A stretch of DNA of 64,000 nt from Cryptomeria japonica (GCF_030272615.1 NC_081406.1:215197497-215261496); one strand, 5' to 3'; numbered from the stretch's first letter, positions 44,566 to 57,561 are shown. The notes: generated by a model from the sequence alone, not told the origin. Numbers and translations: made by a program.

Positions 44566-47095
44566 GTGTAAACTATCGAGGAGGCCCATCCCACGATTGG
44601 AAAGGTTTGCGTTGTTGGTTTTGTTGTTGGCCTTGTTGTTGATTATATTATTGAGTATGTTGTTGTTAAGTAACATTTCTCATTGGCATGTGATTTTGTT
44701 CCATAGTTGACATATTAGGAACACTCAATTTCTTGATCATGAATGGGGGTTGATTTGCATTCACTGCTCTTGCGTCAACAACTCCATCATTAGTGACATT
44801 CTTGTTCTTATACCAAAATCTATTTCTGTCCCCTGAATTGTTCATGTTGTCACTGTCTTTGTTAAGCTTAATGATTCCCTTGGCTACAAGAGTAGTTTCA
44901 ATGTTCATCCCCTTCTTAATGAGTTTCTCTATAGTATTGGGACTTTTCAATTTTAGCTCATACATCATTTCTGGGACCAAGTTTTGGATAAACAGATTCA
45001 CTTGTTGTTCTTCAGGTATATCGAGGGAACAACGACTATACAAGCTTCGCCATCATTGCAAAAAAGTCACTAATGGTTCACCTTGCTTTTGCTTGGTGTT
45101 GCATAAATCTGACATAGTCACGTCACTGTCGATGTTGAATGCAAAGTGAGATATAAACTTTTGAGCCAATTTAGACCAAGTCTTTATATTTTCTGGTAGA
45201 TGCGAATACCAATCCATGGCTTGTCCCATGAGACTTCATGCAAATAATCACATTAAATATGTCTCCTCATAGCTCACTTCAGTACATGCCGTGAAAAATG
45301 CTCGAATGTGATCTTTTGGATTGCCATTCCCTTTATATTTCTCAAAATTAGGTGCCTCAAAATGTTTAGGGAACGAAGGCATGTATAAGCTCTTGTCAAA
45401 TGGATTAGGACATAAATTCTGATCTGTATACAACTCCTTTGTTCCTTTCATTTCTAATGTGTCAACTTGTCGTTGCAACTTCTCAAGCTATTGCGCAATT
45501 GTATCAGATTTTGGAGGTCCATCAATAATCCCAGTGGATACTCTTTGTGAATACATCGTGTTTCTGATCGGTTGTTGATGTTCTGAAATGGCCGTTTTTG
45601 GTGTCTCTGGCATATAATGTTCTTGGTACATCTCTTGTTGTTGTGGTTGTGCCATGCCTTGATACCGACTTTGTTGCTGTACTTCTTGGAGCCTAGGTTG
45701 ATATTGCAATTGAGTAGGTTGTTGATATTGCACAGGCGCCAATTGCGGTTGTGAAGTATGATAGCTTGTTTTCCTTGGCATATATTGAGGCACATGTTGG
45801 TGTTGCAGCTGACGAATCAAAATTTGTTGACTTTGTGCCAATTGTTGTCATGGTGTATATCCCATCATTTGTAAAAAACTTTGTTTAGGTGGTTTTCGTT
45901 GCTTCTCCTTAAGATGGGGTATGGCACTTGCATTAACTTGCTGTGTTGTTTGTCCAATCCTCTATGATGGTTGCAAGTTTGCATTAACTTGTAATGGTGC
46001 AAAGGGCACTGCAATGTGTTGTCGAATGTGGTATTGTTGTTGTTGTACATTTCTTGTTTGCACATTCGATTGTACCTTTTGTGTATTACTCGATTGTTGC
46101 AACAATTGTTGTTGGTGCAAACCACTATCCGTAGTTCTTTGTGTCGCCATTATCGAAGGATCTGTCACAATAGTATTTGGCAAATATATTGAACTTAATG
46201 GGACATAAGAACTTTGTTGCATTGTGGAATTGCTTTGGACATTAGTGATATCAAGCATTCTAGTCGTGAAGCTTTCCTGCATCTTAGATTTTGATCCAAT
46301 TTTATGCATGTAAGGAACCACTTCTTGTTGAGGGACAGCTATCAATATTTGAGTGGTCTTCATTTGATCTTGTGTTACAGGTGTTGTGTTGAACAATGGA
46401 TTATGTATTGTCTCAAATGGTGACTATTGAGGAATAGTCACTGTCAATGCCTTTGAAGCACGTTTACTCATCAAGGTAGGTTGAGTTTCTGGTTGCACAT
46501 TTTCTTCATTTGGATGCGGAGAGAAACTTAACAACTCACCACCTTGTTGTTTTTGCACATTGACTTGCTCTCTTGGGGAGGTCACATTACTCATCATGTT
46601 AAGATATTTTTGTGGGAACATTTTAAAGACCTTGTTCAAGAATTTATCCATCCTTTTTGTCATCTTTGGATCTTGAAGGAACATGTCAACATCATCAGAA
46701 GCATCAGAATCTAATGAAGAATCTGGTTGGATATTTGGATTTGTTTCTTGTTGAATGCCTTGATTTGAACCAAATCCTTGCGAAAGAGTTTGTTCTTCAT
46801 ATAATGTTTGAGTTTGAATGTCATGTTGTAGGTGTGGTTGATTCCAATTAAAAGGTGCACTTCCTCTTGGAGTTGGTGGAACACTCCCATGTCCTGGTTT
46901 CATAGGTACAAACACTAGTTCATATAATGGAGGTGGTCAAAGTTGAACCATTCCATATGGTGGTAATGATGTGTTTGATGAACCTTCAATTTGTATTGTT
47001 TGACTAGTTTGAAACTATGGATTTGATATGTTGTCAATGGGTTGATACGTTGGTTCACCCATCTTTTTAGATTTTGATCTTGTCTCAACAGGCAT
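44566..47095 (-). pseudogene. Gypsy-2 gag (broken), Gln-rich
   Basis: Starts at the ATG at 47095 (MPVETRSKSKKMGEPTYQP), a typical Tat gag opening. A Ser/Asp/Gln-rich segment (46424-46915, LDSDASDDVDMFL) and a very Gln-rich stretch (45488-46400, QPQQQEMYQEHYMPETP and similar) follow. The capsid-like retrotransposon-gag domain is near 44670-45480: FEAPNFEKYKGNGNPKDHIR, then FFTACTEVSYEETYLM, and EEQQVNLFIQNLVPEMMYEL. Stops and frame changes split it into about eight pieces. The Gln-rich part would be intrinsically disordered. Confidence 0.88.
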
Positions 47096-49150
47096 GTCAC
47101 TTATGCAAATGCAATATTTTTTGAATTTTTCAAGGACAATATATGATATGCAACTAAATGCAAACTAAATAAATGAGAATGCAATCTATGGCAAGAATGC
47201 AACCTAGTGTTTTTGTTGTTTTTCAAGATTTTGACAAACTTTTTGGAATGCAAATCTAAAAGAGACCCTTAGGAAATTGAAATAATGTCTAGACCTCAAA
47301 GGACAAAAGGACCAAGTGACAAAAGGACAAAATGACAATGTCTCCCCTATATGCTTGGATACTAAGCTAGGTTTGACCAAATGACAATAATGACAAAAGA
47401 GAAAAGGTTTGATAAGGTCTAGACCTCCTAACAATGACTTAGGGTTTAGCAAAGATTTGGATTACTCAAGTATGACAAAACCTAGTTTTAACACTCTATG
47501 CAAAGGGACAATTACTATGCAAATAACCCTAATATGATATGATAATGACCTAAACTTAATGAAGAGACCTAGGGTATGCAAATATGAATGTATGACAATG
47601 GTATGACTTTAATGCAAGAGGACACATGCAAATGGATAACCCTTACTGATATGCAAAGGAGTATGACTTAGGTGAAACCTAACCTTGGTACTTGACAATG
47701 AACTTTGCAAAATGCAACCTAGGATGAACCTAAATCTAAGTGACATGAATGTTGAGACAAGATTTTTGAACAATGTTTGACAACCATGTTTGAAGGTGTT
47801 TTTGAATTTTGTTGGATGAATGTCTCTTGTGTTTAACCTTATTTTGAGTCAATTTGTCTTTTTTTTGAAATGAGATGCAATTAAACTTTTGACAAACAAA
47901 GAAAACAAGATATTTCAACTTAGACTCAATACAATCATGCTCATTCGCACATTTCTTATGGTAGGCAAGGACATTAGATACTTGAGAGGTAGACTCGTTA
48001 TGAGATTCAAGGAGAATACATAGATGCTTGACCCCACAGGATCCCCTCCACGACACTCACTTCTCAGGGCAGCCAAGTATCAGTCCCCATGGAAATCTCC
48101 CCATGGCGAACTTAGTATCTCTTCCAAGTATCCAAACTTGTCCTTCTCAAGCAACTAGAAGGAGTTTTGGCCTCTAAATACAAAGGTGTTTAGTAAGGAT
48201 TTCTGTTAAGCATTACTCCTTGATGTCACGCAAGCGTGATTGAGACATTAAGCCCATCAAGATACCAAACAAATGTAGTCGCGCAAGCATGATTTAGACC
48301 GTGAGGTCCTACTTAGATGTTGATATAAGAAAGAGTTCAAGGGTCATCACTTCCCAAGTAACTGCAATTCCCACGTAACCCTTCCTTCAAAGCTTTCGCC
48401 CATCAGGTATTTGTTTATAGTGAGTTAGAATGCCAAGGTATTCTAGCCATACTCACTTTGGGTCATTCCCTTCTCACGATTGTCACTTGCTTGCAAAAGC
48501 AAATGGTCAGGAAGGCAGGCCCTCTAAAGGTGACACACAATCAAAAACATGAGCATGGTATCAAAGATCTGGATTTCTGATCACCCTAACAAGGATGAGA
48601 GCATACTCCCCTACTCCAATGTCAAACTCGATAATCAAAGCAAACATACATTCATTCCATCCTATTTAGAAATCACTAGGTGCCTAAATATTAGTTGCAA
48701 ACACAAAGTTTAGTTGTAGTCCAAGGCAACCTGCAAAACCCAAGTCAAAAGTTTGATATGTTTAGTCTTTGACTATCGAACCTACATAAAACATGTTAGT
48801 AGTTTCCTTTATTGTCTTTGTCATGCGTATGCCAAGGTTCTACATAGAGAATCAATACCAACAAAACCAAAAAAGCAGAAATAGAATGCAAAAGAAAACA
48901 ATTTGCAAGTGAAAAACACTGCTCTTTACCTCTGTTTCTGTCCCTACACAGGCACAAAAGTCTTGACACAGGTGCAGAATGTTTGACACAGGCATAGAAT
49001 GTCTTTATCATAGGTGCAAAATGTCTGACACAGGCGCAGAATGATTGACACAGGCGCAAAAGTTCCCAGAAAACACTGCACTACCCTGTTTCCTAGGTTT
49101 TTGACTTGCAAATCATCTCAAAAGCACTTAAAAGCATGATTAGGGGGTTA
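47096..49150 (-). other. Gypsy-2 leader between primer site and gag
   Basis: About 2 kb with no coding content. Rich in short direct repeats of the type AAGGACAAA and ATGACAA around 47300-47700. A 20-base tandem array lies at 48947-49072. Long leaders are common in Tat elements. Confidence 0.6.
48947..49072. repeat. 20-bp tandem array, six units
   Basis: Units such as ACACAGGTGCAGAATGTTTG and ACACAGGCGCAGAATGATTG. The plus-strand sequence CCCTACACAGG at the array start is the inverse of CCTATGCTTGTGTAGGG units at 35125. Confidence 0.88.
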
Positions 49151-49169
49151 GTTCATGTCAGGTTCACCA
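49151..49169 (-). promoter_or_regulatory. Gypsy-2 primer-binding site
   Basis: The minus strand reads TGGTGAACCTGACATGAAC five bases after the LTR. It begins TGG as required for a tRNA 3' end. I do not assign the tRNA. Confidence 0.65.
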
Positions 49170-49174
49170 ATTAA

Positions 49175-50744
49175 TGTAGCATAGGAATCTAGAAATCATC
49201 ACAAGCAATTCAACATACTAATCTAGCTCAATCACGAAAGCTCAATTGCAATGATTAATCCTAAACACACTCAATAAAGACATGAAAGCAAAACATTCAA
49301 GATTAAAAGCTAAGGAAACCAAATGCAGATCTGAATATCTCCTTCATGCGGCTCCATTGTTCTTCTTTCTTCTCCAAATAGCCTTTATTTGTGGATCTCA
49401 CCTTCAAGTGCATAAACCTAATGTGAAAGCAAGATTGACATTGGCACAAGAGTACTCAAAGCATGATTGATTCGACAAAGTGATTATTTCGACCATGTGA
49501 TTATTAGATCAGGATTGAAGAAATTCATCCAATTTATAGATAAATTGGAGAAAGGACAAGATTAGCATGAAATTGATATTTAGGCAATTGATTTCTCAAT
49601 TGGCACAATTGAGTGGAAAGAAGAAGGTTATGACACCTTCTATGTCATGAATTATGACATATTGCCAATGCAAAGTTTAGAGGACTAGAGGCTTATGACA
49701 TCTTGCTATGTCAAAAGTATGACGCATGATAAATTCATGCTTCCACCAAAGCACAAAAATAGGGAGAACTAGAGAGAAATTAATTAGGTGGAAATTAATT
49801 TTGACAAATTAGAAAATAGGTGGAAATTAGGAATTGAGAAAATTAAAAAAATAGGAAATTAGAAATGATGAAATTAGGAATTTAAGAAATTAGAAAATGA
49901 GGAAATTAGGAATTTAGTGAACTAATTAATAATTTTTCATTTATTAATTAATTCACAAAGAGGGAATTTAGAAATTGATGAAAAATTAGGTAAATCAATT
50001 AATAGTTTGTCATTTATTAATTAATTCACAAAAAGAGGAACAATTAGTTAGCCAATTAAATAAACATTTAATTGTGACGTGAAGACCTAAGATAAATAAA
50101 TAAATTATTTAACCTAGAGGAAGAAAATGGAGAGAAAATGACAAACAAGGTTAAATGAATAAATCATAAAACCCTAGAAGATAAATTAGAAATGCAAGAA
50201 CGACAATTAGGTCTTGATGTAAGATTGACTTGATGTCGATTCGATCATGATTTTGAATTGATAAATGATCAATGTGATAAACAATTTTGATTAATAAATG
50301 CACCAATTTACGAGGAATAATGACAAATTGATCCAAATTAACACGATTGAGAAGGACGACGATCGATGACAAATCGATCGCAAAATAAAAAGATTGAAAA
50401 TGATAGCGATCAATGACAAATTGATCACAAAATGACAAGATTGACAAGAGGACAAAACCCTAATTAGGATTGACGATGTCCAAAATGATGACAAATTAGC
50501 ACGCACATTGATGCGACAGGATAAGATTGACCAAAATCATGACTAAAGATTGTTGTCGACAAGACCAAATTCGGAAGTGAGATAAATGAAGAAATGCAGA
50601 AGAAAGACTCGATGCTCGCAAATGATAAAGACCAAGTGTGTGACATGGGAGAAAATGTTAATGCGATGCAAAAACCTAAAATAAGGCAATGCGCAAATGT
50701 TAAAGTATGATTCCGCAAGCGTTGACCATTTTTAGGTGTCTACA
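49175..50744 (-). repeat. Gypsy-2 5' LTR (1,570 bp)
   Basis: Same ends and length as 33012-34581. Confidence 0.96.
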
Positions 50745-50749
50745 CTACT
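50745..50749. repeat. Target-site duplication CTACT, right copy, of gypsy-2
   Basis: Matches 33007-33011. Confidence 0.95.
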
Positions 50750-51868
50750 TATCAAATTGCCATTAGTTTTATATCCAAAGTCATTCTATATACTCTAGTC
50801 GGCTACTACTACCGAAATATTTAGTCGGTATGCATAGTCTAGTTGGTTACAAAGGAAAGCAGTCACAAAATGCAGTATACACCGAGCTGTCTATTGAGTA
50901 TCTTTTTATGTCTACTGAACAACAAAGATGACACACCGAGTTGATATACACCAAGTGAAACGTGTTACCAAATTCATTGAACCTGGACATGCATATGAAA
51001 ATGTGTTACAAGATCGAGGCACATCTAACCATTATCACATTGGAAATTGTACTAGAAGATTGTGTATGATTTTGAGGTCATCTAACCAATGAAATAATTT
51101 GCATGGTTATTCATTCGACAAATCATGTTTGTAAGATCGAAGCAATGAATGGATCACCGATATAAGAGATCTATTTATACAACATGAGTTACATGTGTAT
51201 GTATGAGTGTAAGAAGATTGTTACAGAGACATAGAGGTCACCAAGAAGGTTTTCAGAGAACAGTTATAGAACAAAGTAAACAGAAGGGTTTCCCAAGTTA
51301 CTATATGGGTTACCGAGGTATACTAAAAGCAAGGTAACTTATTCTGAGCACATAGAATCTTCTATAACATTTTAGATGTAAAGTTGTAGATATTTGTAAT
51401 GATTTTATTGTAATATTGTGAAGTTGAAAGAGAAACCTTTAACAGGGTAAAAGACTCTAATCAAGTCTATAAATTGTAAAGCCTCTAACCAAGTGCAACA
51501 TTCAAAATAAATGTTGTAAAATCCTTTAGCAAGGTAGATCTAATAGATCTTGTTACTCCTAACAGGGTAAGCTATCAGAAATAGCTAAAATGTAGCTCTA
51601 ACTAAGCATCTTTATTATTGCAGTAGTGAAGTTGTGGGTGCCATCCCCACCATAGTTTTTCTCTCTAACCAAGAGTTTCTGTGTAACCAAAATATATGTG
51701 TTATGGAGTGAATCATGTATGATTGTTATCTATTTGTTTTAGCTTTATTTTATGTTACTACACTATTCGGTTTATGCATAACAGTAAAGTTATTATTTAA
51801 GAAAATTTTTGGAGTACTGATTCACCCCTCCCCTCTCAATACATTAGCTTTCCATATTGGGCCTAACA
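50750..51868 (+). repeat. Element C 5' LTR, main part
   Basis: Continues from 33011. Ends GGGCCTAACA two bases before the primer site. It contains TTCACCCCTCCCCTCTCA near the end and repeated AACAGGGTAA and AACCAAG motifs at 51440-51670, also present inverted in the solo LTR at 58615. Confidence 0.85.
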
Positions 51869-51870
51869 AT

Positions 51871-51882
51871 TGGTATCAGAGC
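51871..51882 (+). promoter_or_regulatory. Element C primer-binding site, perfect
   Basis: TGGTATCAGAGC, the exact initiator-Met complement. Confidence 0.93.
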
Positions 51883-51929
51883 TTGAATCTTGGAAAAGGG
51901 TTTAACTACCTAAAGAGAAATATCTTACC

Positions 51930-53274
51930 AATGGAAGGCTATAAATAATCTCGGAGGATTGTGTATCTGCAAGAAGAGCTAGATCATGCTAATAAAGTGA
52001 TTGTAGACATGCAAAGGCAAATGCAAAAATCTCTGAAAGTAAGAAGAAGATTATTTGATGATTTGTAGGACTCTCAAGAGTTAGTGGAACAAATTAAGAC
52101 ATCATCTAAGAATAGTATATCTGAAGAGACTGAAGAAATGATTGGAGTATTGAAAAAAAAGAACAAGGCATTGGTTGATCAAATAAAAGCAATGAAAAGA
52201 GAACAAGAACATTTTGGTACACAGTTGACTTAAAATCTAGATGCATTGAGGACAACTGAGGATAAAGTAAGAGATCTAGAAAGAGAGAAATAACAACTTG
52301 AAGCTTCAGTATCTGATAAGAATGATGGAATCATAAGATTGACTAGGATTCAACAAAATATGTCAGATCAACTAGGTTATGCACATCATGAAGCAATTCT
52401 GAAAGATGATGAGAATCAAGCATTGAAACTTGAAGTATCAAGGCTGACCAATGAACTTGAAATAGGGAAGAAATCCAAAGAAATACTGAAGAAGAGTTAT
52501 GAAGCGTTGGATGAGCAACTGAATACAAGATGACCCTACAAAGATGCAGGACTTGGTTACAAAGGAAAAGACTCTACTGAGAAGGGAATCTGTACTATTG
52601 AGAGAGGAGAATCATCAAAGCAAGCTGGAATCAAGAAGAACATCAAAGGAAAGAAGCCTATTTGAAACTACTGTGGAAATCAAGGTCACACTGCCAACAT
52701 ATGCCAAATTAGAAAAGGTAAGTAACCGAATGTCACTAAGTACAATGGTTATTGTTATAATTATAATAAATATGGTCACACATCTAATCAATATAGGACA
52801 AAGTCTGTTAGTAATTATCAGAAGGCAAAATTCAAAGGGTTTTGTAGAAACTGCAATAGATATGGACATAGTACTGAGAAGTGCTGGTTTAAGCAAAAGA
52901 ACTACATGTGGTCTGCACACCGAGCAAACACAAGAGGTTACCGAACTCACACAGATCCTTACTCACAATATGGAGCAGTACCATAGGACTACAATACAAG
53001 GATATGATGTGAATGTTGTGGAAGATATGGACATATAAGTGCCAACAATTTTATAAGGTTTGGAATGAATAACCAAAGATCATGGAGAAATCCTGGTATG
53101 GCATGTTTTCATTGTCACAAAGTTGGACATTTAGCTAGAGATTGTAGAGATCAACCTAGAAAAGAAACTGAAGAAATAAAAGAGAAATTAAAAATGATTT
53201 GGAGAAAGAAGGAAATTGTGTCAAATGAACAAAGCACCTTACCTACCGAGTTAGGTGCACCTATTCCAAATTAA
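51930..53274 (+). pseudogene. Element C ORF1, gag-like coiled coil with five zinc knuckles
   Basis: Starts MEGYK, about 50 bases after the primer site. Residues to about 52533 are almost proline-free charged helices (LQEELDHANKVIVDMQRQMQ, EMIGVLKKKNKALVDQIKAM), a probable long coiled coil, with four stops. Knuckles follow: NYCGNQGHTANIC with its first Cys codon TGA; CYNYNKYGHTSNQY with two Cys changed to Tyr; CRNCNRYGHSTEKC intact; CECCGRYGHISANN; and CFHCHKVGHLARDC intact at 53103-53145. The tail ends GAPIPN. The number of knuckles is high for a copia gag, which usually has one. Confidence 0.82.
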
Positions 53275-53823
53275 TCGGTAAAGGTATGAAGGGACTGCAT
53301 TCTCTGAAGGATAAATTCGTAAGAGCTCCTATTCTATTATGCACCAAATTCAAAATCTGTATAGTTAAGATGCATTAGTAAGTTTGAAATTCTATCAAAG
53401 TACTTTACAGGAAACTTGTCAAGTCGGTGAATACAAGAAGCCTGTCAAGTCGGTAAATGAAGAAAATTTGGTTACTCAGTTAAAACAAAAAGAGAGAGAG
53501 TAAATTGGTTAAAAGGTGAACCGAGTGCATTTAATATCTTTGACCTAACCCGCACGGAGCTCGATAAGGTATTTTGTGTACTTAAAAGCATTTTCGCGGT
53601 CATTTACATTCACCAAGTTTTTGAAAGAGCAGAGAAAGAGCAAATCAAGGCAATCAAACCTCCTTCAAAGCAAATCCAAGGTATTTACATCAAATCTCAT
53701 CACACTGTCAAGCTAGTTTATTGATCTTATCAAATTGTTATTATCTGCTGAGTGTGAAGTATCTGCCGTTTGTAAACCATCAAACCCTGAGGATAGTTTG
53801 CTAAGTTTTACCTGAAATCTACA

Positions 53824-56800
53824 ATGGTGCCCAAGATCCAAGATCCCATTATTGTCAAGACTGTAGAAAAGCCCTCATTGAAATACACTTTGACTCCTAA
53901 AGTCACCTCTGAACCGGATGACAAAACTGCCTTTTCACTCATCTAGGATCGAGTCTTGTTAGTTGAAGATGTGAGATTCTTCACCAAATGTCATGTTGAA
54001 GAACTCAGTCATGTTGAGATTAGAGACACCTATGATGAATTATGTACCAATGGTTTATTAAACAACAAGTATGAACACATCAGAATCAAGGGTTTGACTG
54101 AAGCCCTAACCTACCCTCGTGTGTTCAAGCCCCAATGAGTTAAGTTTGTTTTGAGCAGAGTGCATGATGATTTCATGTGGCTAGAAGAGCAACCATTTAA
54201 AATCACTAAGGAAATCATTCATCTGATTACCGGTTACCCTATCCATGATCATGCCCAAGCTCAGAAGATGATATCATAGAAGGAGTTAATCAATTTAACC
54301 AGAGTAGAATCTGATTACAGAGGACTAAATCTGAACAATGTCACTGATGCAGAACTTAAGTTTGCCATTAGAGTAATTGGTTACTGTTTCTTCCAATCAG
54401 CAACGGAAAACAGTGTACCCTGTGCAGCAGTTGACTTAGCCTACAAAATTGTTAAGGGAGGCATGAAAATTGACTTATGTGAGGTATTGCTGAAGAACCT
54501 ATTTGAAAATTTGAACACAATCAGGAAGCCAAAGAAGAACAACTCGGCAAATACACTGAATTTTGGTTCACTTCTAGTATGCATGTTTTTCTACTTTGAA
54601 AAATTCTTTCCAATAGTCGATAAAGTAGTTTGGAAGCTACGCCGACCAATCACCCATTAGATCAATGACTTCATCAAGAAGTTAGGAGATAACTTTAATG
54701 ATATCATGGATGATTACTTCAGCAAGTTTCAAGAGAAAATGCATAACATGTATCGGATCCCACCCCAACTAGTAGAAAAATATAAAGATGATATATGCTT
54801 TGAGGTAGACACTGATTATTGTTATGTGAATGTTGTGGAACCAAGGACTCAATCTTTGCCTCCTATGGGTTACGAGATTGACTTTGATATCACACAACAA
54901 CAAATTGATGCATATCTTACATTATCAAGGCATGCTACCGAGTTGAGGTATGGAACCTATGAAGAGGTAAAGGGAAAAGTAAAAATGAGCATTGTAGTAC
55001 CCAAAGCTACAAGGAAGGCAACCAAGATGATTAAGGCATTGATAGAGAAATTCAAAGAAGACTCTACCTCTACACCTGTCAAAGGTACTCTTGCCATCAC
55101 TGCAGAGGAATTAGAAGCTCAAGAGGCAGCAATAACACTAAGTACTAAAGTGTCGAAGGGTAAAGTGTTAAAAAGAAAGAAATAGGACACTTCAAAGGCC
55201 CTACCGACTCCACCAACAAATAGACCTAACACAAGAGCATTTGCAGCATCACCGAGTAAGAAACAAAAAGGTGTTATTGCTCCCGAGGTAACAAAAACAT
55301 ACAAGAAATCTACTCGGAGACTCATTTTTGGAAAAAGAGTCTAGTGATATAGAATCCGAAGATGCAAACAAATTCCAGATTGTCAAGAGCCAGAAGGTAA
55401 ATATACATAGTGTTGAAAACTTCTGTGCCAATCTAAAAGAATATGGTGGATTTACAGTATTTAGATATGTCAAGTATGAGACTAGGAATAATGATGAGAA
55501 GAGACAAATTGAAGAAGCTGTTATTTGCACACTTCTTAAGTTTCGGCTAGCTCCATTAGAACTAGTAAAGTCACTTCCAAATGAACTTTACTTGCATATT
55601 GATAATAGGTGGAAATATGCAATGGACTCAAAGAAACAAATTAGAGAAAGAAGTCTAGTCCATCTATTTCCTGATATGTCTGTAGCAAAAATAAAGGAAC
55701 ATTTGACAACCTACAATTCAAAATTTCTTGTCAAACAGAGAGCCTTAAAACTGATGAATGGGCTATATATTGATGTAGAAAATGAGACAAAAGCAAAATG
55801 ATAGGAAGTCTTCAAAATCAAGGATGTCGGTGAATAATCTAAAGTTGAAATTGTTGATGTCATCGAGCATGATCCTGATGTCACCGAGCAAGGCCTTGAT
55901 GCTACCAAGCAAGACCCAACTGACACTATTCAAAATGATGAAGATGTCATGGATGCAAAAGCACCAAAGTAGGAAATGATAGAAGGCACTACATATGCAA
56001 AACTTGTATCCAGTGAATCCATTTTAGAACAAGTTCAGCCTTACCCACCAATCAATCAACCTATCTCTACCGATGCTCCTTAGAATACAACACAAAGCAC
56101 CAAAGGTCACAAGTCTACAATAGTAGAAGGTACAACTCAAGAATAGACCTCTCAAGCACCCTCGAGCATCGAAAATGTAGCAGCTGAGACTCCTAGTATC
56201 GAGACACCAAAAGACACCACATTAGTTCCAGGAACCGACCAAAGTGTTGCCTCTACCGAGCAACCTACCGAGGGTTAGCAAGCCTCTCAAGGTATTGTCT
56301 TGGTCCAACCGACAAAAGGTAAAGAGAAGAAGGTGAAAAAGCATAGATTCAAAGTTGATTTATCTAAACCAATAGTGTTGTCCAATGTGGATATCTCAAA
56401 ATTAAAGGGGCAAGCACTCATTGATTTCAGTGAACTATGGAAAGAAAAGGCCAAACAAGAAAAACAAATGGCCATTTAAAAGAAGAATAAAGTACTTTAG
56501 AAGGTAAAGACATTGGTGACCGATATGCTACCTTTAGCTACAGTGTCAACCGATGCAGTCATCCACATTCAACTAGATGAACTCCTTAATCAAATAGAAA
56601 CATTTGGAGTTGATGCATCTGAGTACTTGAGCAAGCTAAAAGACAAGGAGCTTACTGCAAAAATGATTAAAGAGGTACAAAAAGGTCTAGCTATTGGGAA
56701 AGTCAAGCTTGTCCAATTCATTGCTGAGTTTTCCCCTCAACTCAAGCATATTCTTTATTTATTTTAGAAACTTTGCACATTTTCTATATTCATTAAAGAT

Positions 56801-57208
56801 ATCAAGAATAAAACTGATGCAATTGAGAAAGAGATCACCGATCTCTCAAATAAATTGACCACTGAGCCCAATTCAGTTCAAAAATTTTATACAAAGCTTC
56901 ACCAGCTCATGGCTCAACAACTGGAACTAAGAAATGAAGAACATAAGATTAGGATGGATATAATAACACTCCAAAAATTATTCCTTCCTCATCTTTCATC
57001 AGTTCAAGAACATATTAACTGAGCTACACGCCTATCTACTACACAAGAGGGAAGCACTCTTGATGGCTTAATATCCCTATTGGCTGATATTCAAGCACAA
57101 ACTTCTTTAATGGAAAGTGTAAAGGATGCACTCTTTGTCACTCTCACCAACACCCAGAAAAAGTATAAATCTATTTTTGATCAATTACCACCCCTAGATG
57201 GAAATTAA
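53824..57208 (+). pseudogene. Element C ORF2, uncharacterised
   Basis: About 1,120 codons with some ten stops, nearly all in one frame. It begins MVPKIQDPIIVKTVEKP. Blocks shared with A and B: CHVEELSHVEIRDTYDELC; VKFVLSRVHDDFMWLEEQPF, then KITKEIIHLITGYP; ELKFAIRVIGYCFF; CEVLLKNLFENLNTIRKPKK followed by LNFGSLLVCMFFYFEKFFP; YFSKFQEKMHNMYRIPPQLV followed by EKYKDDICFEVDTD; VEPRTQSLPPMGYEIDFD. A Lys-rich, low-complexity middle (55000-56470) follows and then a long helical C-terminal part (56513-57208, LDELLNQIETFGVDASEYLS). No enzyme signature is visible. Possibly a structural or nucleic-acid-binding protein. Confidence 0.78.
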
Positions 57209-57224
57209 GTTTTTGATGTTTGTC

Positions 57225-57237
57225 AAAAAGGAGGAGT
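57225..57237 (+). promoter_or_regulatory. Element C polypurine-like tract behind ORF2
   Basis: AAAAAGGAGGAGT 17 bases after the stop, in the place of the second tract in A, B and the copia element. Confidence 0.45.
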
Positions 57238-57549
57238 GATACTATAGATTTGGGGAGTGATACAGTTTTGGTGATACAGTTTTGATATAGTATTCAGAGT
57301 ATTGTATACAGGGGGAGTATACCGAGCAGAGTATGCAGAGTATCCAAGGATAGTAAGAAGAGCACACAAGCACAAAATCGAGCATGCAAAATTAGAGTTA
57401 TGTACAGTACAATGATAAGGGGAGTATATCTGAATATACTATTTGATTGACTAATGTATATACTGTATGTTTAGTCAAATTTTGTAAAGTATATAGATTT
57501 TTGAGTAATGACTTTGAAAGTAGTTTTGTCAAACATCTCAACTAATGTC

Positions 57550-57561
57550 AAAAGGGGAGAT
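57550..57561 (+). promoter_or_regulatory. Element C polypurine tract
   Basis: AAAAGGGGAGAT directly before the LTR start TGTTACTA. Confidence 0.8.

Larger units (their letters stand above)
33012..50744 (-). mobile_element. Gypsy-2: complete 17.7-kb Tat-like Ty3/gypsy retrotransposon
   Basis: Bounded by two 1,570-bp LTRs and CTACT duplications. On the minus strand the order is 5' LTR, primer site, about 2 kb of leader, Gln-rich gag, zinc-finger-like region and protease, G-patch, RT-RNase H, archaeal-type RNase H, integrase, then about 4 kb holding an antisense plant-mobile-domain gene, polypurine tract and 3' LTR. I count about 45 LTR differences by eye, near 3%, so it is the youngest large insertion here. 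Coding regions nonetheless carry several stops. Confidence 0.96.

Noticed and set aside
48947-49072. CRISPR-like array
   Set aside because: Contiguous 20-base tandem units with no spacers, inside a plant retrotransposon leader.
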